49,930 bases of DNA from Lysobacterales bacterium (lineage in GTDB: Bacteria > Pseudomonadota > Gammaproteobacteria > Xanthomonadales > Xanthomonadaceae): positions 1 through 49,930 of the forward strand of contig JAFLDZ010000027.1 of the NCBI GenBank assembly GCA_017302135.1, read 5' to 3'. The translations under genes and the position numbers were made by a program. Below, piece after piece: positions 33,762 to 42,250 of the stretch. How positions within the stretch are numbered: position 1 is the first letter of the stretch; the number at the start of each line of letters is the position of its first letter. The notes under the pieces are model-generated. The model made no database searches, had not been told where the DNA came from, and was given only the letters and a program-made list of their open reading frames with translations.

Positions 33762-36700
33762 TTATCGCACCACGAATACCACCGCCGTGCGCGGCGGCAC
33801 CGTGAAGCGGCCACTGACGCGGTCGTAGGTCGCACTGCCGGCGCGACGGTCGGCGGCATCGTGTGCGGTGTGCACCGGATGCAGGCGGTACTGTTTGCCG
33901 GCTTCTTCCGGAATCGTCAGCGTCTGTCCCACCTTGTCGACGTTGACGAAATACAGCACCTCGCGGAAACCCGCGCCGTGATAGCCGCTGCCGTCGAGAT
34001 GCGCCGCCAGCACCGACGCCACCTGCGCGCTGCCGGTGTTGCGGAAGGCCAGACGTTGTTTGATCTCGTCGGCGGTGCGCAGGCGGAACAGGCGCGAACT
34101 GGCGCGGATCTTCATCAGATCGCGGAACGCGTCGCGGGTCCAGCGGATCTCGGTGTCGGTCGGCTTGATCTGCGCATTCGCCAACAGCGGACCCATCACC
34201 GACCAGTTGCCTCCGTTGTCGCCCTGCGGCGGCAGCCCCGCAGCGAAACCGTTGTCCCGGTAGCTCCAGTCGATGCGGTTGAACCAGTCGCCGCTGTCGT
34301 AGCTGTTGCGGTCCAGCGACTTGCTGCGCAGCGTGTCGACACCCGCGTGGAAGTACGAGACGCCCTGGCTGAAGCTGTTGATCGCGGCGCCGAGGATCTG
34401 CACGCGCGCGCGGTCCTCGCGGCTGGTGGCGGCCGGCAGCTTGAACGCGTTGTTGTCGAACAGCGTCCAGTTGTCGTGGTTCTCGACGTAGTTCACCACT
34501 TCCTGCGGATCGACGACGTAGCCGGCCGGCTGGCCGCCGTAGTCGATCTGGTCGAGGCGCAGGGATGCGTCCCAGTGCGTCTTCATCACGTAATCGCGGA
34601 TCGAACCGGCGAGGCCGACCTTGATCACGTCGCCCGACCACATCAGGTCGTTGCGGCTCTTGTTGCCGCCGCTGCCGTTGTCGTCGTAATGCATGCCGTT
34701 GATGTAGCCCTGGTTGCTGCGCAGCGCATTGCCGCTGTCGAAACCGGAGCCGCCGCGGACATGATCGCGGGCGCGGTCGCTGAAGGTGCCGATGCCGCTG
34801 CCGTTGAGCGACAGCTGCGAGGCCTGCACGAAGCGCGCACCGTTGGCGACTTCGCCGAAGTTCCAGCCTTCGCCGATCAGCTGGATCGGACGGTCGGCGG
34901 CGACGGAAACTTCGTCGCGCAGCCGTTCCATCACCGCGCGCGGCTGGTGGCCCATCAGGTCGAAGCGGAACGAATCGATCCGGTACTGCGTGGCCCAGGT
35001 CTTGACCGAATCGATCATCAACTTGGCCATCATCCGGTTTTCGGTGGCGGTGTTCTCGCAGCAGGTCGAGCGCTCGATATCGCCCGCCGCATCGAGGCGC
35101 TGGTAGTAGCCGGGCACGATGCGGTCGAGTACCGATTTGTCGTTCTGCCCCGACGCGCTGGTGTGGTTGTAGACCACGTCCATGCCCACGCGCAGGCCTG
35201 CCGAATTCAGCGCCATCACCATCGCCCGGAATTCGCGGATGCGCGCGGCGCCGTCGTCGGCATTGCTGGCGAAGCTGCCTTCCGGCGCGGTGAAGTGCCA
35301 GGGGTCGTAGCCCCAGTTGAAGCAGTCGGTGGCGCGCGCCGCGCCGGCTGCGGCCTGCTGCGCTTCGGAGTCCGGCGCGGCGTCGGGAATCGTCGGCGTG
35401 ATGCAGCCGGTTTCCGGGGTGCTGGCGAAATCGAACACCGGCAGCAGGTGCACATCGGTCACGCCGGCGCGCGCGAGTCCGCGCAGGTGGCGCATGCCGC
35501 TGGAGTTCCACTCGGTGAACGCCAGATACTTGCCGCGATTGCGTGCGCTGACCGTGCTGTCGCTGGCGGAGAAATCGCGCACGTGCAGTTCGTAGATCGA
35601 CATGTCCTCCTGCGCGCGCACGGCGTCCGGCGCGCGCGAATGGCGCCAACCCGGCGGCATCAGCCACGGCGAATCCAGATCGGCGATGTAGCTGCGCTGC
35701 GAATCCGCATTGAGGCTGATCGAATACGGATCGGTGACCAGATTGCGGACCACGCCGACGCCGCGCACGAACACTTCCACCGCGTATTTGTAGTAAAGAC
35801 CGCGCGGCCTGTCGTCGTCATCGTCGTCATCGCCATGACGATTGTGGTTGCGCGGATCGAAGCGCCACACGCCGGTGACGGCATCGAAGCTCATCGCGTG
35901 TTCGCTGTGCGCCACGCCGCGTGCGCCGTAGGTGCAGAGCGTCACTTTGCGTGCGGTCGGTGCCCACAGCTTGAACGCTGCGCGCCCGTGATGCGTCGAC
36001 ACGCCGAGATCGTCCACCGCTTCGGCGGCGGCGTAGCGGTCGTCCAGCGCACCGGCGAGCTGCGGCGTGGTTGCGGCCAGCACCTTGCCGTCGGCGTCTT
36101 CCTGCACCAGCACGAGCTGCTGCTTCAGCACGTCGGCCAGACGCGCTTCGTCCGCGGCGTTCACCGCCAGCACCACGCCGGCATCGAGATACTTGAAGCG
36201 CTCGGCCGCATCCGCAGGAACGCTGCCGCCGAGCTGCAGCGTCAGTGCGCCGTCCGCGCCGCTCACCGGCTGTCCGCGCGGCGCGAGGATCTGTCCGTTC
36301 GCCGAGTGATACAGCTTGAAGGTGCCGAAATCGTCGGCCAGCGGCCACTTCAGCAGATTGCGGGTGAGCCACGCCGCGCGCGCATCGGTGGTGGAGACGC
36401 GGCGGGTGTCCGGCGGCGAGGTGAACACCGTCGGCGTGCCCTGCACCAGCCAGATCTGGCCGACGCGGTTGCTGATCGACAGCGCGGCGTAGCTCACGCG
36501 GATGTTGTCGTTCCAGCCGTCCTTGTTGTTGACGCCACCGTTCGGATTCGACGGCATGCCGTGGATGATGAATTCGACCGCGCTGCGGCTGGCGTCGGCC
36601 TGCGGATTGAGCACCGGCAGATCGAACACGATCTCGCTGCTGCCGGTCGCGTAGCTCGGCATCGATGCCAGAGGCACGGGATTGTCCCACTGGTCGAGCG

Positions 36701-37412
36701 TCAGCCCGGCGAGGCGCGACGGATTGATGCCGCTGCTCGGCCACAGATGCAGGCCCCACTGGTTGTACGCATTGTCGAAACGCTTGTAATGCACGCGCAC
36801 GGTGTCGATGTCCGGCGTGCTGCCCAGCGGATTGTTGCGATACACGGTGGCATCGCCGGAGCGCAGCCAGAACTCGCCGCCGTCGGTGAATTTCAGCACG
36901 CGGTCCACGCCCGGGTCACCATTCTGTCCCGGCGGATGCACGATGAAACCGAAGCCCGCAGCCGCAGGATTGGTGAACTGTGTGGCCTGCAGATCGAAAT
37001 ACGCGCCGTAGCTGTCGATGCCCGCGCGCACCAGCGGAGAATTCCACGACACGCCCGGAAAATCGGCGATGTACTGGCCGGCATCGTTGACCTGCCACAG
37101 ATGCAGACCCCAGTCGCCGTAATTGCCGTCGGGCCGGTTGTAGTGAATGCGCACATCGATCGGCGCGCCGTCGCGCGGCGGGTTGGGCACCGGCGTGAGA
37201 ATCGTGCTCGCGGTGGTCGCGTCGCAGATGCCGCTGGTCGCGCCGCCGTTCTTTGCGGAGCCGGCGAAGTCGTTGAGCGCGCTCGTCTTAGCCGCGCCGA
37301 TCAATGCGCCGCCATCGCTCTGCGGCAGATCGCAGGCCGCGAGCAACAGGGTCAGGAAGAAAACAAGCATCGCAGTGAATGCGTTGCTGTTGCGTATCGG
37401 GAACGTGCGCAT
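33762..37412 (-). CDS. pulA: Pullulanase-type alpha-1,6-glucosidase, lipoprotein
   Basis: This 1216-residue debranching enzyme cleaves alpha-1,6 links in pullulan, starch or glycogen. Its lipoprotein signal ends at lipobox LAAC (C27), so it is membrane-anchored. Two starch-binding PUD/CBM41-like domains (YGDWGLHLW and YNQWGLHLW) come first, then N-domains with a run of seven Asp, then the GH13 core: GMDVVYNHT (region I), FRFDLMGH (nucleophile D818), GEGWNFG (acid/base E848) and VENHDNW (D980). GGAGG lies 5 nt before the second of two adjacent ATGs, so 37412 is preferred over 37415. Codon use is like that of its neighbours. Confidence 0.95.
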   Translation of the reverse strand: MRTFPIRNSNAFTAMLVFFLTLLLAACDLPQSDGGALIGAAKTSALNDFAGSAKNGGATSGICDATTASTILTPVPNPPRDGAPIDVRIHYNRPDGNYGDWGLHLWQVNDAGQYIADFPGVSWNSPLVRAGIDSYGAYFDLQATQFTNPAAAGFGFIVHPPGQNGDPGVDRVLKFTDGGEFWLRSGDATVYRNNPLGSTPDIDTVRVHYKRFDNAYNQWGLHLWPSSGINPSRLAGLTLDQWDNPVPLASMPSYATGSSEIVFDLPVLNPQADASRSAVEFIIHGMPSNPNGGVNNKDGWNDNIRVSYAALSISNRVGQIWLVQGTPTVFTSPPDTRRVSTTDARAAWLTRNLLKWPLADDFGTFKLYHSANGQILAPRGQPVSGADGALTLQLGGSVPADAAERFKYLDAGVVLAVNAADEARLADVLKQQLVLVQEDADGKVLAATTPQLAGALDDRYAAAEAVDDLGVSTHHGRAAFKLWAPTARKVTLCTYGARGVAHSEHAMSFDAVTGVWRFDPRNHNRHGDDDDDDDRPRGLYYKYAVEVFVRGVGVVRNLVTDPYSISLNADSQRSYIADLDSPWLMPPGWRHSRAPDAVRAQEDMSIYELHVRDFSASDSTVSARNRGKYLAFTEWNSSGMRHLRGLARAGVTDVHLLPVFDFASTPETGCITPTIPDAAPDSEAQQAAAGAARATDCFNWGYDPWHFTAPEGSFASNADDGAARIREFRAMVMALNSAGLRVGMDVVYNHTSASGQNDKSVLDRIVPGYYQRLDAAGDIERSTCCENTATENRMMAKLMIDSVKTWATQYRIDSFRFDLMGHQPRAVMERLRDEVSVAADRPIQLIGEGWNFGEVANGARFVQASQLSLNGSGIGTFSDRARDHVRGGSGFDSGNALRSNQGYINGMHYDDNGSGGNKSRNDLMWSGDVIKVGLAGSIRDYVMKTHWDASLRLDQIDYGGQPAGYVVDPQEVVNYVENHDNWTLFDNNAFKLPAATSREDRARVQILGAAINSFSQGVSYFHAGVDTLRSKSLDRNSYDSGDWFNRIDWSYRDNGFAAGLPPQGDNGGNWSVMGPLLANAQIKPTDTEIRWTRDAFRDLMKIRASSRLFRLRTADEIKQRLAFRNTGSAQVASVLAAHLDGSGYHGAGFREVLYFVNVDKVGQTLTIPEEAGKQYRLHPVHTAHDAADRRAGSATYDRVSGRFTVPPRTAVVFVVR

Positions 37413-37532
37413 CATGGCCTCCCAGGCACATCGCAGGTATGGGGATCGCATCCGTTGTGCGCCGCAGCATGAATCTGCTGTAAAACACGGGAATTTCGAT
37501 CGCGATGCACTCTGGTCCATATCGCCGCGTGC

Positions 37533-37554
37533 CACAAGGCGATGCGGCCTTGTG
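37533..37554. promoter_or_regulatory. Dyad upstream of the pullulanase gene
   Basis: CACAAGGC (37533-37540) and GCCTTGTG (37547-37554) are perfect 8-bp inverted arms around GATGCG. They lie about 120-140 bp upstream of the pullulanase start. The site could bind a regulator of maltodextrin use or form a hairpin at the end of the preceding transcript. There is no T-run, so a terminator is unlikely. Low confidence. Confidence 0.3.
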
Positions 37555-37591
37555 AAAACGTATTCCTGCGATTACAGGGTGTCGTTGGCGC

Positions 37592-38074
37592 TCAGCTGCG
37601 CTCGACGGGCGCCTCGGGCGTCGTCTTGATGTCGCGCAGATGACGAAGCGCATGCAGGCCGGCGAACGTTCCCACCGGCGGCGACAGGATGCTGAACCAG
37701 GCGAACACCATCAGCGTGGTACGTTGCGTGGAGTAGCGGAAGATCGCCGCCGTGATCGCGAACTGCACGGCGCCCAGGGCAAGCAGGAGCCACAGAAACG
37801 CCATCAGCAGCCATTTGCCGAATGCGCCGATCAGGGTGCCGCCGAACGACAGGAATGCGGCATCGACGAAGGTCTGGTCGCCCCACTGCGCGTTCCAGTC
37901 GTCCGCGAGCCACTGCAGCACGAGCACGGCGCCGATGACGTGGATGAGCGTGGCTGCGACGTGGTACAGCGCATTGCGGCGCTGCCATGGGGCGACGGCC
38001 TTGCGTTCGGCAACGGCGATCGTCGGCGGTGGCAATGGCGGCGGCGGCAGATGGGGCGGAGAGGGGCGATGCAT
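37592..38074 (-). CDS. Small membrane protein, unknown function
   Basis: The 160-residue protein has a Pro-rich N-terminus (PSPPHLPPPPLPPP) followed by three or four hydrophobic helices (YHVAATLIHVIGAVLVLQWL, GKWLLMAFLWLLLALGAVQ, MVFAWFSILSPPVGTFAGL). No family is recognised. It precedes the pullulanase gene on the same strand by about 180 bp, but the link may be accidental. Confidence 0.65.
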   Translation of the reverse strand: MHRPSPPHLPPPPLPPPTIAVAERKAVAPWQRRNALYHVAATLIHVIGAVLVLQWLADDWNAQWGDQTFVDAAFLSFGGTLIGAFGKWLLMAFLWLLLALGAVQFAITAAIFRYSTQRTTLMVFAWFSILSPPVGTFAGLHALRHLRDIKTTPEAPVERS

Positions 38075-38150
38075 GCGGGAGAGCGCTTCGGGAAGCGGCG
38101 ATGATACGCAGCCGATCGCTACAGGGCTGATCGGGACGCTGACGCAACGT

Positions 38151-39038
38151 TCAAAGCGGCGGAATGTCCTTCTCTTCGTACGGGAATTTGAACGCCTTGC
38201 GCATGTCCCGCAGATGCTCGGGCATGGGCGGACGCGGGATGCCCTTGTCGCGGAGCCAGTGCTGGCACTTGCGCTGCCATTCGGTGGTCGCGGGGCTGCC
38301 CGGGTGCCAGTAGATGTCGGCGATCACCGGCGTGTAGTCGCGTTTCGAATCGGCGCCACGGGTGATCTTCGTGGGGTCCGCGCCGTGCTGCAACAGCCAG
38401 TAGGTCTGTTCGAAACCGCCGCGACCGCTGTACCAGTCGATCGGCCGTCCCGACCACGACGCGCCGTGGATATCCGCGCCGCGTTCGATCAGCAGCTTCA
38501 CGTTCTGCCACTGGTTCTGTTTGATGAAGGCGATGTACGTCAGCGGCTCGTCGTTGCCGTTGCGGGTGTTCGGGTCGCCGCCATGATCGAGCAGCAGCCG
38601 CAGATAGATCGGGTTCTCTTCCTGCGCCGCGTAGACCATCGCGTTTTCGTAGGTGAAGTAACGGCCGCCGCTGCCGTCCTTGTACTGCTTGTCGACGTAT
38701 TCGGGGCGGCGCGCATTGGGGTCGGCGCCGTTGTCCAGCATCGCTTTCAGCCCTTCCGGGCTGCGCGTGTACACCGGCCAGGCGATCAGCGGCAGGCCTT
38801 CGTCCCTGGCGAAGATCGTGTCGGGGTCGACCTTCTCATCGCGCATCAGTCGGCGGATGACATCGGTCTGCCCGCGCTCGGCCGCGATCGCCAGTTCGAG
38901 GCCTTTGCCTTCGAACCGCCGTTCCGCGCCATGTTCGGAGCGGCGGTTGTCGTCGGAAGCGGACAGCGGCGCAGCGCACCCGCTCAGGGTCGCGAGGATC
39001 AGCAGGGCGGTCGCCCAACGGGAAAACGACAGGAGCAT
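38151..39038 (-). CDS. Ankyrin-repeat lipoprotein, candidate effector-immunity protein
   Basis: The 295-residue protein has a lipoprotein signal with lipobox LSGC (Cys ~21) and at least four ankyrin-type repeats: LELAIAAERGQTDVIRRLM, EGLKAMLDNGADPNAR, YLRLLLDHGGDPNTRNG and VKLLIERGADIHG, then YWLLQHGADPT. It would sit in the periplasm on a lipid anchor. It is divergent from the lipase-type effector gene at 39166, with 127 bp between starts. Periplasmic lipoproteins encoded beside antibacterial lipase effectors are often their immunity proteins, so this is proposed as the cognate inhibitor. The ATG at 39038 gives the signal peptide; longer in-frame versions bury it. Confidence 0.85.
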   Translation of the reverse strand: MLLSFSRWATALLILATLSGCAAPLSASDDNRRSEHGAERRFEGKGLELAIAAERGQTDVIRRLMRDEKVDPDTIFARDEGLPLIAWPVYTRSPEGLKAMLDNGADPNARRPEYVDKQYKDGSGGRYFTYENAMVYAAQEENPIYLRLLLDHGGDPNTRNGNDEPLTYIAFIKQNQWQNVKLLIERGADIHGASWSGRPIDWYSGRGGFEQTYWLLQHGADPTKITRGADSKRDYTPVIADIYWHPGSPATTEWQRKCQHWLRDKGIPRPPMPEHLRDMRKAFKFPYEEKDIPPL

Positions 39039-39152
39039 GGCAGGCCGGGTGGGGGAAGAGCCGACGCAATAAATAGCAGAAACCGGGGCCTGCGGTATGA
39101 ATCGGCCGGATGCTGCAACAGATACGCTAGGATGAGAGCAAACGTCCACGCC

Positions 39153-39168
39153 AAGGAGCTGTACCGTG
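39153..39168 (+). promoter_or_regulatory. Ribosome binding site that fixes a GTG start
   Basis: AAGGAG at 39153-39158 lies 7 nt before the GTG at 39166. No ATG in the same frame lies nearby upstream. The spacing and strength identify GTG as the start of the effector gene. Confidence 0.85.
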
Positions 39169-41577
39169 ACCGAGCCCACCCAGGATGCCGTACGCGCCGA
39201 GCGCGAAACCCAGGACCGGCTGTTGTCCGATCTGCGTGGCGCCGGCAAGGGCGGCGAGGCCGACAAGCTTGCGCAGGGGTATCACGCACAGCGCATGGCC
39301 GGTCTGGCCGAGGACGTCTACGAATCCGCGCGCGGCGAAGGCAAACCCCCGGCAGGCTGGACCCGCGCCAGCGAGCATCCCGAACAGCTGCGCGCACTGG
39401 CGCCGCAGCTGACGGACAAGCAGATCGCCGACATGCTGCATCCCGACAAGTCCGGCTATCGCGCCGAAGTCTATCTCCCCGACAAATCCGTGCTCGGGCC
39501 CGATGCCAAACCGGTGCTGGTCTTCAAGGGCTCCACCGGCGCGATCGTGGACCCGGCCGCACCGGGCGGTCGCCGCGAAAGCGCATCGGAAGACTTCCTC
39601 GCCAACAATATTCCGCAGGGATTGGGGCTGAAGACCGACTACTACGACCGCGCCATGGATGCGGCACGGCTGCTGCAGCGCCAACCGGATTTCAAATTCG
39701 AAATCGCCGGCCACTCGCTCGCCGGCGGCATGGCCTCCGCAGCGTCGGCGGTGACCGGTGTCGAGGCCACCACCTTCAACGCGGCCGGTCTGCATCCGAA
39801 CACCGCGCAGCGCTATGCCCAGGAGAACGGGCTGACCGTCTACAACCCGCGCGATACGGTGAAGGCGTTCCAGGTCGGCGGCGAGATGCTCACCGACGGC
39901 CAGGCCGGCATCCAGCAGATGAACGCCGCGCGCCGCGTCCAGGCCGGCATGCTGGCGAACGATGTCGCCACGCTGATGGAAACGCCCGGCGCCAAACAGG
40001 TGGTGCAGGGCAAGATCGACGATCTGCTGCCGCCGCACGCGCGCCGCGCCGCGAACGACACCATCGACTATCTCGCCACCCATTCGGGCAATCAGGCGCT
40101 GCGCAACCTGCCGACCGCAGCGGGCGAGATCCAGCCGCTGCTCGCGCCGAAAACCCGCGACGAGCAGGGCCATCTGGTCAATCGTCCGAACGAACTCGCG
40201 CTGAGCGAACTGGCCGCCTACGCCGGCCCCCTGACCAATGTGCTCAGCGCCACCGCGATGAGCGCGCGCGCCGGCCGCGCCGTTGGCGAAGTGGTGCAGG
40301 TGCAGGGTCAGGTCGCCGAAAAAGGCCTGCACATCGTCGGCCAGGGCCTGAACACCACGGCGCGCATCCAGGGAGAAGCCGGCGCGTTGATGACCAACAC
40401 CGTCGGCGTCATCGGCAGCACCACCGTGCGCGGCGGTGGCGAAGTCACCGCGCAGGTGCGCCTGCAGGCGGGCAATGTCGAAGCCGGCATCGATCATCTG
40501 CAGGGCAAGACCCAGCAGACGGCCACGTCGTGGACCGCCAGTGCGATGCGCTTCGGCGCGAAGATCCTGCCCGATGGCGCCGAGAAATGGGTCGGTCAAC
40601 AGGCGCAGGGCATCGAGAGCTACGGCAACGAAGCGATGCGCCGCAACCAGCAGGAAGCGCTGCAGGCGCGCACCGCTGCGCAGGGTGACGCGACCGCGAT
40701 CCGCCACGGCACCCAAGGCGTCGCGGCCAATATCGACCACAGCGCAGCCGCGCTGGCCAACGCCCAGCGTCAGCTCGGCCAACAGACCGGTGCGGTGCTG
40801 CAGCAGGGCGCCGATGCGGCGGGACAAGGCATCCGCAATGTCACCGACAAAGCGCCCGCCGCCGGCATGGTGGTCGGCGGCACCGTCGGTGGCCTGACTT
40901 CCACCGTCGCCACGCACTTGCCGGTGAATCCGCACAACGCGGTCAATCTGTACGAGACCATCACGGTGCTGCAGCGCGGCCAGGCGGTCGCAGGCGAAGC
41001 GGTATTCCGCCATGGCATGGCCGCTTCGGTCATCCCCAGTCTGGACGCGGTGGTCGAGAAGCAGGAACGCGCAGCGAAGCAATCGCTTGCGCCCGCGCAT
41101 CCGGCCCATCCGGTCGCACCGCAGGACGGTACCGCTCCCTCGACGCCGACGCCCATTCCGCAGCGCACCGGCATGCTGCTCGATCATCCCGCGCATCCCG
41201 ACAACGCCATGTTCAACGATGCCCGTCAAGGCGTGCACGCCATCGACCAGCGCTTCAATCGCACCCCGGACGACAGCAGCGACCGGCTCGCCGGCACGCT
41301 CACCGCCGAAGCGCGCAACGCGGGTCTGTCGCAGATCTGTCGTGTCGATATGAGCCCGGACAACACGCGTGTGTTCGCGGTGGACACTGCCGATCCGAAT
41401 GCGGCGCATCAGCGCGTCGCGTTCACGGATGTCACCCGTGGCATGCAGCAGTCGCTGGTGACCAGCACCGTGCAGGTCGATCGCGTCAACGAGCGCGCCG
41501 CGGAACAGGTGGCGCAGCAACCGGCGCTGCAACAGCCCGAGCAGGAAAGCCCGGCGCGCGCAGCAAAAGTCTCCTGA
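39166..41577 (+). CDS. Lipase-type X-T4SS effector with C-terminal XVIPCD-like domain
   Basis: The 803-residue protein has no signal peptide. Residues ~60-250 look like a class 3 lipase/alpha-beta hydrolase, with the nucleophile motif GHSLAGG (S184) in FEIAGHSLAGGMASAASA, followed by FNAAGLHP and YNPRDTVKAFQVGGEML. The middle (~330-600) is Ala/Gln/Gly-rich and probably helical. Residues ~673-780 match the pattern of the Xanthomonas VirD4-interacting domain: DHPAHPDNAMFNDARQGV, then GLSQICRVDMSPDNTRVFAVD, ending in a Gln/Pro-rich tail. Such proteins are injected into rival bacteria by the X-type IV secretion system and degrade membrane phospholipids. The neighbouring ankyrin lipoprotein is the likely immunity protein. 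No T4SS genes lie in the window. Confidence 0.85.
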   Translation: MTEPTQDAVRAERETQDRLLSDLRGAGKGGEADKLAQGYHAQRMAGLAEDVYESARGEGKPPAGWTRASEHPEQLRALAPQLTDKQIADMLHPDKSGYRAEVYLPDKSVLGPDAKPVLVFKGSTGAIVDPAAPGGRRESASEDFLANNIPQGLGLKTDYYDRAMDAARLLQRQPDFKFEIAGHSLAGGMASAASAVTGVEATTFNAAGLHPNTAQRYAQENGLTVYNPRDTVKAFQVGGEMLTDGQAGIQQMNAARRVQAGMLANDVATLMETPGAKQVVQGKIDDLLPPHARRAANDTIDYLATHSGNQALRNLPTAAGEIQPLLAPKTRDEQGHLVNRPNELALSELAAYAGPLTNVLSATAMSARAGRAVGEVVQVQGQVAEKGLHIVGQGLNTTARIQGEAGALMTNTVGVIGSTTVRGGGEVTAQVRLQAGNVEAGIDHLQGKTQQTATSWTASAMRFGAKILPDGAEKWVGQQAQGIESYGNEAMRRNQQEALQARTAAQGDATAIRHGTQGVAANIDHSAAALANAQRQLGQQTGAVLQQGADAAGQGIRNVTDKAPAAGMVVGGTVGGLTSTVATHLPVNPHNAVNLYETITVLQRGQAVAGEAVFRHGMAASVIPSLDAVVEKQERAAKQSLAPAHPAHPVAPQDGTAPSTPTPIPQRTGMLLDHPAHPDNAMFNDARQGVHAIDQRFNRTPDDSSDRLAGTLTAEARNAGLSQICRVDMSPDNTRVFAVDTADPNAAHQRVAFTDVTRGMQQSLVTSTVQVDRVNERAAEQVAQQPALQQPEQESPARAAKVS

Positions 41578-41606
41578 TCAACCGCGCCGCAGCGCGCGGA
41601 GGCGAT

Positions 41607-42149
41607 TCACTCGCCGCTGAAATCGATGAATTCCACCGGCACCGCGTCGGTGAGCCACACGCCGTTTTCGGAACGGAAGAGCGCGTGCCCCGCCGCCGCC
41701 ATTTCGCCGGCACGCACGATCAGCACGGCGGGTTGTCCGTGGCGTGCACCGACGGCGGTCGCGGTGTCCGCATCGGCCGACAGATGCACATGCTGACGGC
41801 TGCGCTTGGCCAGGCCTTCGCGGCGGATCGCTTCGACGAAGCGCGTCGCGGTGCCGTGATACAGCAGCCTCGGTGGCGCGAGCGGCTGCAGCCCGAGTTC
41901 GATCTCGATCGAATGCCCTTGATTGGCGCGGATGCGTCGACCGTCATCGCTGATCGCGAAGCGCTGCTTGCTGTTCTCTTCGACGACCTGCTCGATCAGC
42001 GCGCGGGTCAGCGGCTTGTGCGCCTGCGACAGGCGGATGAGCGTGTCGATGTCGGCCCAGCCGGCCTCGTCGAGGGACAGGCCGATGACTTCGGGCCGAT
42101 GGCGCAGCACGAGGCTGAGGAATTTGCTGGTGGAGACAAGATCGTTCAT
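41607..42149 (-). CDS. kptA: RNA 2'-phosphotransferase (Tpt1/KptA family)
   Basis: The 180-residue enzyme moves the 2'-phosphate from RNA to NAD+. The expected conserved residues appear: SLVLRHRPE (R16/H17), RANQGHS, YHGTATRF, and HVHLS. Length matches bacterial KptA. In fungi the reaction completes tRNA splicing. Bacteria lack that pathway, so the natural substrate here is unknown. It is convergent with the effector gene 30 bp away and is followed on the same strand by the protease gene. Confidence 0.95.
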   Translation of the reverse strand: MNDLVSTSKFLSLVLRHRPEVIGLSLDEAGWADIDTLIRLSQAHKPLTRALIEQVVEENSKQRFAISDDGRRIRANQGHSIEIELGLQPLAPPRLLYHGTATRFVEAIRREGLAKRSRQHVHLSADADTATAVGARHGQPAVLIVRAGEMAAAGHALFRSENGVWLTDAVPVEFIDFSGE

Positions 42150-42208
42150 GCCGCAATGTTAGCAAGCGTGCCGGAGATCATCCTCCGGCACGCTGTCTAT
42201 TCGGCACT

Positions 42209-42250
42209 GCATGCTCAGAACCGCATGCTCAGAACCGCATGCTCAGAATT
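42209..42250. repeat. Three tandem 14-bp repeats across the subtilase stop codon
   Basis: The unit GCATGCTCAGAACC occurs at 42209-42222, 42223-42236 and, ending in TT instead of CC, at 42237-42250. The subtilase stop (42243-42245) lies in the last copy. Similar degenerate units follow the other protease gene at ~44684-44712. Confidence 0.85.

Noticed and set aside
33861..37472. A 1203-residue open frame opposite the pullulanase gene
   Set aside because: It is an antisense shadow caused by high GC and codon bias. Its sequence is rich in Arg/Ala/His/Val without domains, and the opposite strand has all GH13 motifs.
37533..37554. An intrinsic terminator
   Set aside because: The 8-bp stem is not followed by T's on either strand.
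39127..41532. An 801-residue open frame opposite the effector gene
   Set aside because: It is a shadow frame. The plus strand has an ideal ribosome site, a lipase motif and an XVIPCD-like end.
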